This document shows, one piece after another, positions 61,696-64,000 of a stretch of DNA of 64,000 bases (positions are counted from its first letter, which is position 1; every line of letters begins with the position of its first letter). Both the position numbers and the translations under genes were made by a program. The DNA is from Bacteroidota bacterium (GTDB lineage Bacteria; Bacteroidota; Bacteroidia; Bacteroidales; F082), in contig JAJRQZ010000103.1 of assembly GCA_024279935.1 (NCBI GenBank), forward strand, positions 25,149-89,148, written 5' to 3'. The notes beneath the pieces are model-generated. The model was not told the DNA's origin, made no database searches, and saw only the letters and a program-made list of their open reading frames with translations.

Positions 61696-63725
61696 ATGAA
61701 AATTTCTCAAATAATGATACCTCTATTAGTATCAAGCACTTTGGTGTTTGCCCAAAGTGCTGATACTAGTTTGGTTATGTCGTACTTTGCACATACCGCC
61801 GATTTAATTGAAACCGGGGAATACAATAAAGCCCTCCTCAGCAGCGATTCTGCCTTTTTACTGCAAAAGCTAAGTCATCAAAACCATAAAAGGGAATTCC
61901 TGTTTTCCCAAAGGGGTGAGATTTATCTTTATTTGTCAAGCTACGATTCGGCAGTTAGTAATTTACTGATGTCGAACAACTTAATAAAAGACAAAGATGT
62001 TTTGTTATATGCCAGGAACTCAATGCTTTTAGGGGCTTGCTATGGCAAACTGGGCGATAGGAACCAAGGGGTTGAGCTTTTGGATGAATCTATCGAAAAA
62101 TTTATCTCATTGAAAGAATACAAATCGGCAACTGAGGCAATGAACAAAAAAGGCCTAATTTATTATCATGCTGACGAGTATGATAGTGCCATGGCAGTTT
62201 ACATAGAGTGCATCGTTCTCGCAAGCAATAATAAACTTGAGGATGCAAAGATTTCACCGCTTATCAATATATCAAATGTTTACAATAGAACCGGTGATTT
62301 TGACAAAGCCCTGGCAACCTTGGATCAGGCAATGGGACTTTGCAAAACCGACGATATTGGGAACAGAAGCACCATCTCACAAAATATTGCTTCCGTATGG
62401 ATTAAGAAAGGAGAATACGACAAAGCCTTAAAAGTTTATGAAGCGGCCATCGAGCTTGCCGAAAAGAAAAACAAATTGCTGGACATAGCTTTCCTGAAAT
62501 CTAATTCGGCTATCATTTATTATAACATGGGGAAATATCAGAAAGCATTGAAATACTTGCTTGAAACAAAAAATATATGGGAGGAACTTAACGATTATCC
62601 TAATCTGTCACATACCTTAAATAACCTGGCAGTAGTGTATAATAAACTGGGTGATACCCAAAGTGCTATAATAATGCTTAAGAAATCCATTGATGTAGCA
62701 ATAAAAATGAACAGCAAGTCCTCGATCGCACGGGGGTATAAAAATATTGCGAACATATACGAAGCTAACGGTAGTTATAAGCAAGCTTACGAAAGTATGG
62801 ACATATACCGTCAGTATAGGGATTCCATCTTTCAGGACAAGAAAATAAAATATTTGAGCGAACAGCAGGCAAAGCTTGACAAGCTACAAGATGAAACTAA
62901 GATAGTAAGGCTTGAAAATGAGAAGGTAAAGGCCGAATCACAGAACAAGACCTTAAAATACAAAAGCCGTCAGCGGATATTTATTTTAATCATCGTCATT
63001 ATTGTCCTTGTCAGTATAATCGTGTTTTATGTCTGGAAAATAAAAAAGAACAGGGTCATCAGCGAACAGCGTATTAAACGCATGGAGAGCGAACGTAAGT
63101 TCGAGACCGCAAAATATGTTATCCAGGGGGAGGAGAAAGAAAGAAAGCGCATAGCACAGGAGCTGCACGACGGAATCGGCGTTTTGCTTTCAACTGCAAG
63201 TATTCATTTTTCCAACGTGGAAGATAAAGTTGATAAGGGAATTAGTGATATTGCCGCAAAAGCTAAAGACCTACTGAACGAGGCAAGCTCAGAGATAAGG
63301 ACAATATCGCATAATATGATGCCGAGCGTATTGTCGAAATTCGGTTTGTATGAGGCTCTTGGCGATATTTTTGAGAGCCTGGACGAGGATTCCGGAATCT
63401 CGGCAGAATTTATTATCGAAGGTGAAAAACGAAGGCTTGACGAAAATTCCGAAATAATGGTTTTAGATTTATGCAGGAATTGGCCAATAATACGATTAAG
63501 CATGCAAAAGCAAGCAATGTGCATTGCAAGATCCATATTGAGGAAACCGGTTTCATCATAGATTATTCCGATAATGGTGTTGGCTTTGATGAAAAGTCTG
63601 CCGACAGCAACTCAAGCTTTGGGCTAAACGGAATTAATTCCCGCGTCGATCTGCTGAATGGCCATATTAAAAATAACTCGAAAAAAGGCAAAGGCACGAA
63701 TTATCATATCGAGCTCCCAATATAA
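61696..63725 (+). pseudogene. TPR-containing sensor histidine kinase (HisKA_3), interrupted by a single-base frameshift
   Basis: A two-component kinase: N-terminal signal-like segment, about eight TPR repeats (residues 20-380), a coiled coil, a membrane helix (about 427-446), a HisKA_3 domain with the phospho-accepting His in RIAQELHDGIG (residue 491), and an HATPase_c domain. The first frame ends at 63561, but the ATP-binding N-box (MQELANNTIKHAKASN), G1 (DNGVGF) and G2 (FGLNGINSRVDLLNGH) continue in another frame from 63471 to 63725. One base appears missing near 63461-63465; restoring it would read VYRFMQEL. It may be a real mutation or a sequencing/assembly error. The start is ATG 61696 (a TTG at 61690 is also open). 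Confidence 0.85.
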
Positions 63726-63739
63726 ATTTCGGTTTTTTA

Positions 63740-63770
63740 TTGACCTTTGTACATGAATTTATTACATTTG
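63740..63770 (+). promoter_or_regulatory. Promoter of the partial Cys-rich gene
   Basis: TACATTTG (63763-63770) matches TAnnTTTG and a TTG lies at 63740-63742, a 20-base spacer. The ATG at 63795 follows. Confidence 0.6.
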
Positions 63771-63794
63771 CATTGTTAATAAAATAACAATAAT

Positions 63795-64000
63795 ATGTAC
63801 CGCTTCATCAATAAGCCGAGTTGTCATAAACACACTTATGGCAAACCATTTCTGGTAAGGATAGTGTTCGGGCTTGTACTGAAAGGAAGCTGTAAACTTA
63901 TTGCCGATAATATCTGCCGCTGCGATAATTGGTTCCCGCATGACGATAATTTAACAATCAAGTATAACATTGTTTGCGATGGCGAACTAAAACCGCATGC
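63795..64000 (+). CDS. Partial small Cys-rich protein, 3' end outside the window
   Basis: A reading frame starts at ATG 63795 and stays open to the window end (at least 68 residues). It has Cys at about positions 10, 33, 42, 44 and 60 (ICRCDNW, YNIVCDGELK). The last segment resembles CNIIVDGDLEM in the protein at 61339-61677. A good promoter lies upstream. Function is unknown; the protein is incomplete here. Confidence 0.6.
   Translation, partial: MYRFINKPSCHKHTYGKPFLVRIVFGLVLKGSCKLIADNICRCDNWFPHDDNLTIKYNIVCDGELKPH

Noticed and set aside
63471..63725. A separate 84-residue ATPase-domain gene after the TPR kinase
   Set aside because: It has no start signal of its own and continues the kinase exactly after the frameshift, so it is one disrupted gene.
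1..64000. CRISPR array, prophage, integron or insertion sequence
   Set aside because: No regularly spaced repeats, integrase, transposase or phage structural gene was found in either strand.

Overview
The window looks like chromosomal DNA from a member of the Bacteroidota, probably a free-living, exopolysaccharide-producing member of Bacteroidia or a relative. I cannot name the species. Four things support this. Promoters fit the Bacteroidota form TTG-N19-TAnnTTTG, with exact matches before a tRNA-Lys gene and the SRP RNA gene. One secreted protein carries a type IX secretion C-terminal sorting domain. There is a type III glutamine synthetase and a DUF4199 protein. The ndk / DHH phosphoesterase / GldI-like FKBP arrangement is also typical of the phylum. 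No phage, transposase or CRISPR array is visible.

Layout. 1-3.6 kb: the 3' part of a Reg_prop/Y_Y_Y LytS-type sensor kinase and its LytTR regulator. 3.8-5.5 kb: a small lipoprotein, an AT-rich gene-free stretch with a repeated operator-like decamer, and an XRE regulator. 5.5-9.6 kb: ndk diverging from a DHH phosphoesterase and three FKBP-type proteins. 9.6-33.2 kb: a large minus-strand exopolysaccharide locus. In transcription order it reads: receiver, pseudo-receiver/sugar transferase fusion, short TolC-like protein, LysM-containing Wzc-like protein, Wzx, Wzy, two duplicated glycosyltransferase pairs, two methyltransferases, two GT4-like enzymes, an acetyltransferase, a GT2 enzyme, a T9SS-sorted beta-helix protein, a methyltransferase, a hybrid kinase lacking its phospho-accepting His, and a second receiver. 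33.3-39.3 kb: a minus-strand envelope group (small membrane protein, AI-2E-like permease, MscS channel, CAP-SPOR protein, class IV aminotransferase, DUF2007). 39.4-42.7 kb: an EamA permease and an SDR diverging, then tRNA-Lys(TTT), a Sua5/YrdC enzyme and SRP RNA. 42.7-54.7 kb: DUF4199, GT2, epimerase and GT genes, a ClC channel, heptose genes gmhA-gmhB, a Na+/solute symporter, glutamine synthetase III and a DUF4831 protein. 54.7-57.8 kb: aroQ, then a TPP riboswitch before a TonB-dependent receptor. 57.9-64 kb: a small secreted protein, a TolB-like propeller, an SPFH protein, and a signalling island with a LuxR-type regulator, a frameshifted TPR kinase and small Cys-containing proteins.

How the parts fit. 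The exopolysaccharide locus has the main parts of a Wzx/Wzy machine: an initiating transferase, glycosyltransferases, a flippase, a polymerase, a co-polymerase and a candidate outer-membrane part. It also has tailoring enzymes and a surface beta-helix protein that could modify or bind the polymer. Receiver or kinase genes occur at both ends, and one receiver-like domain is fused to the initiating transferase. I infer that phospho-signalling acts on polymer assembly at the protein level. The pseudo-receiver transferase, the LysM-containing Wzc with a degenerate ATPase, and the His-less hybrid kinase are the most unusual parts of the window.
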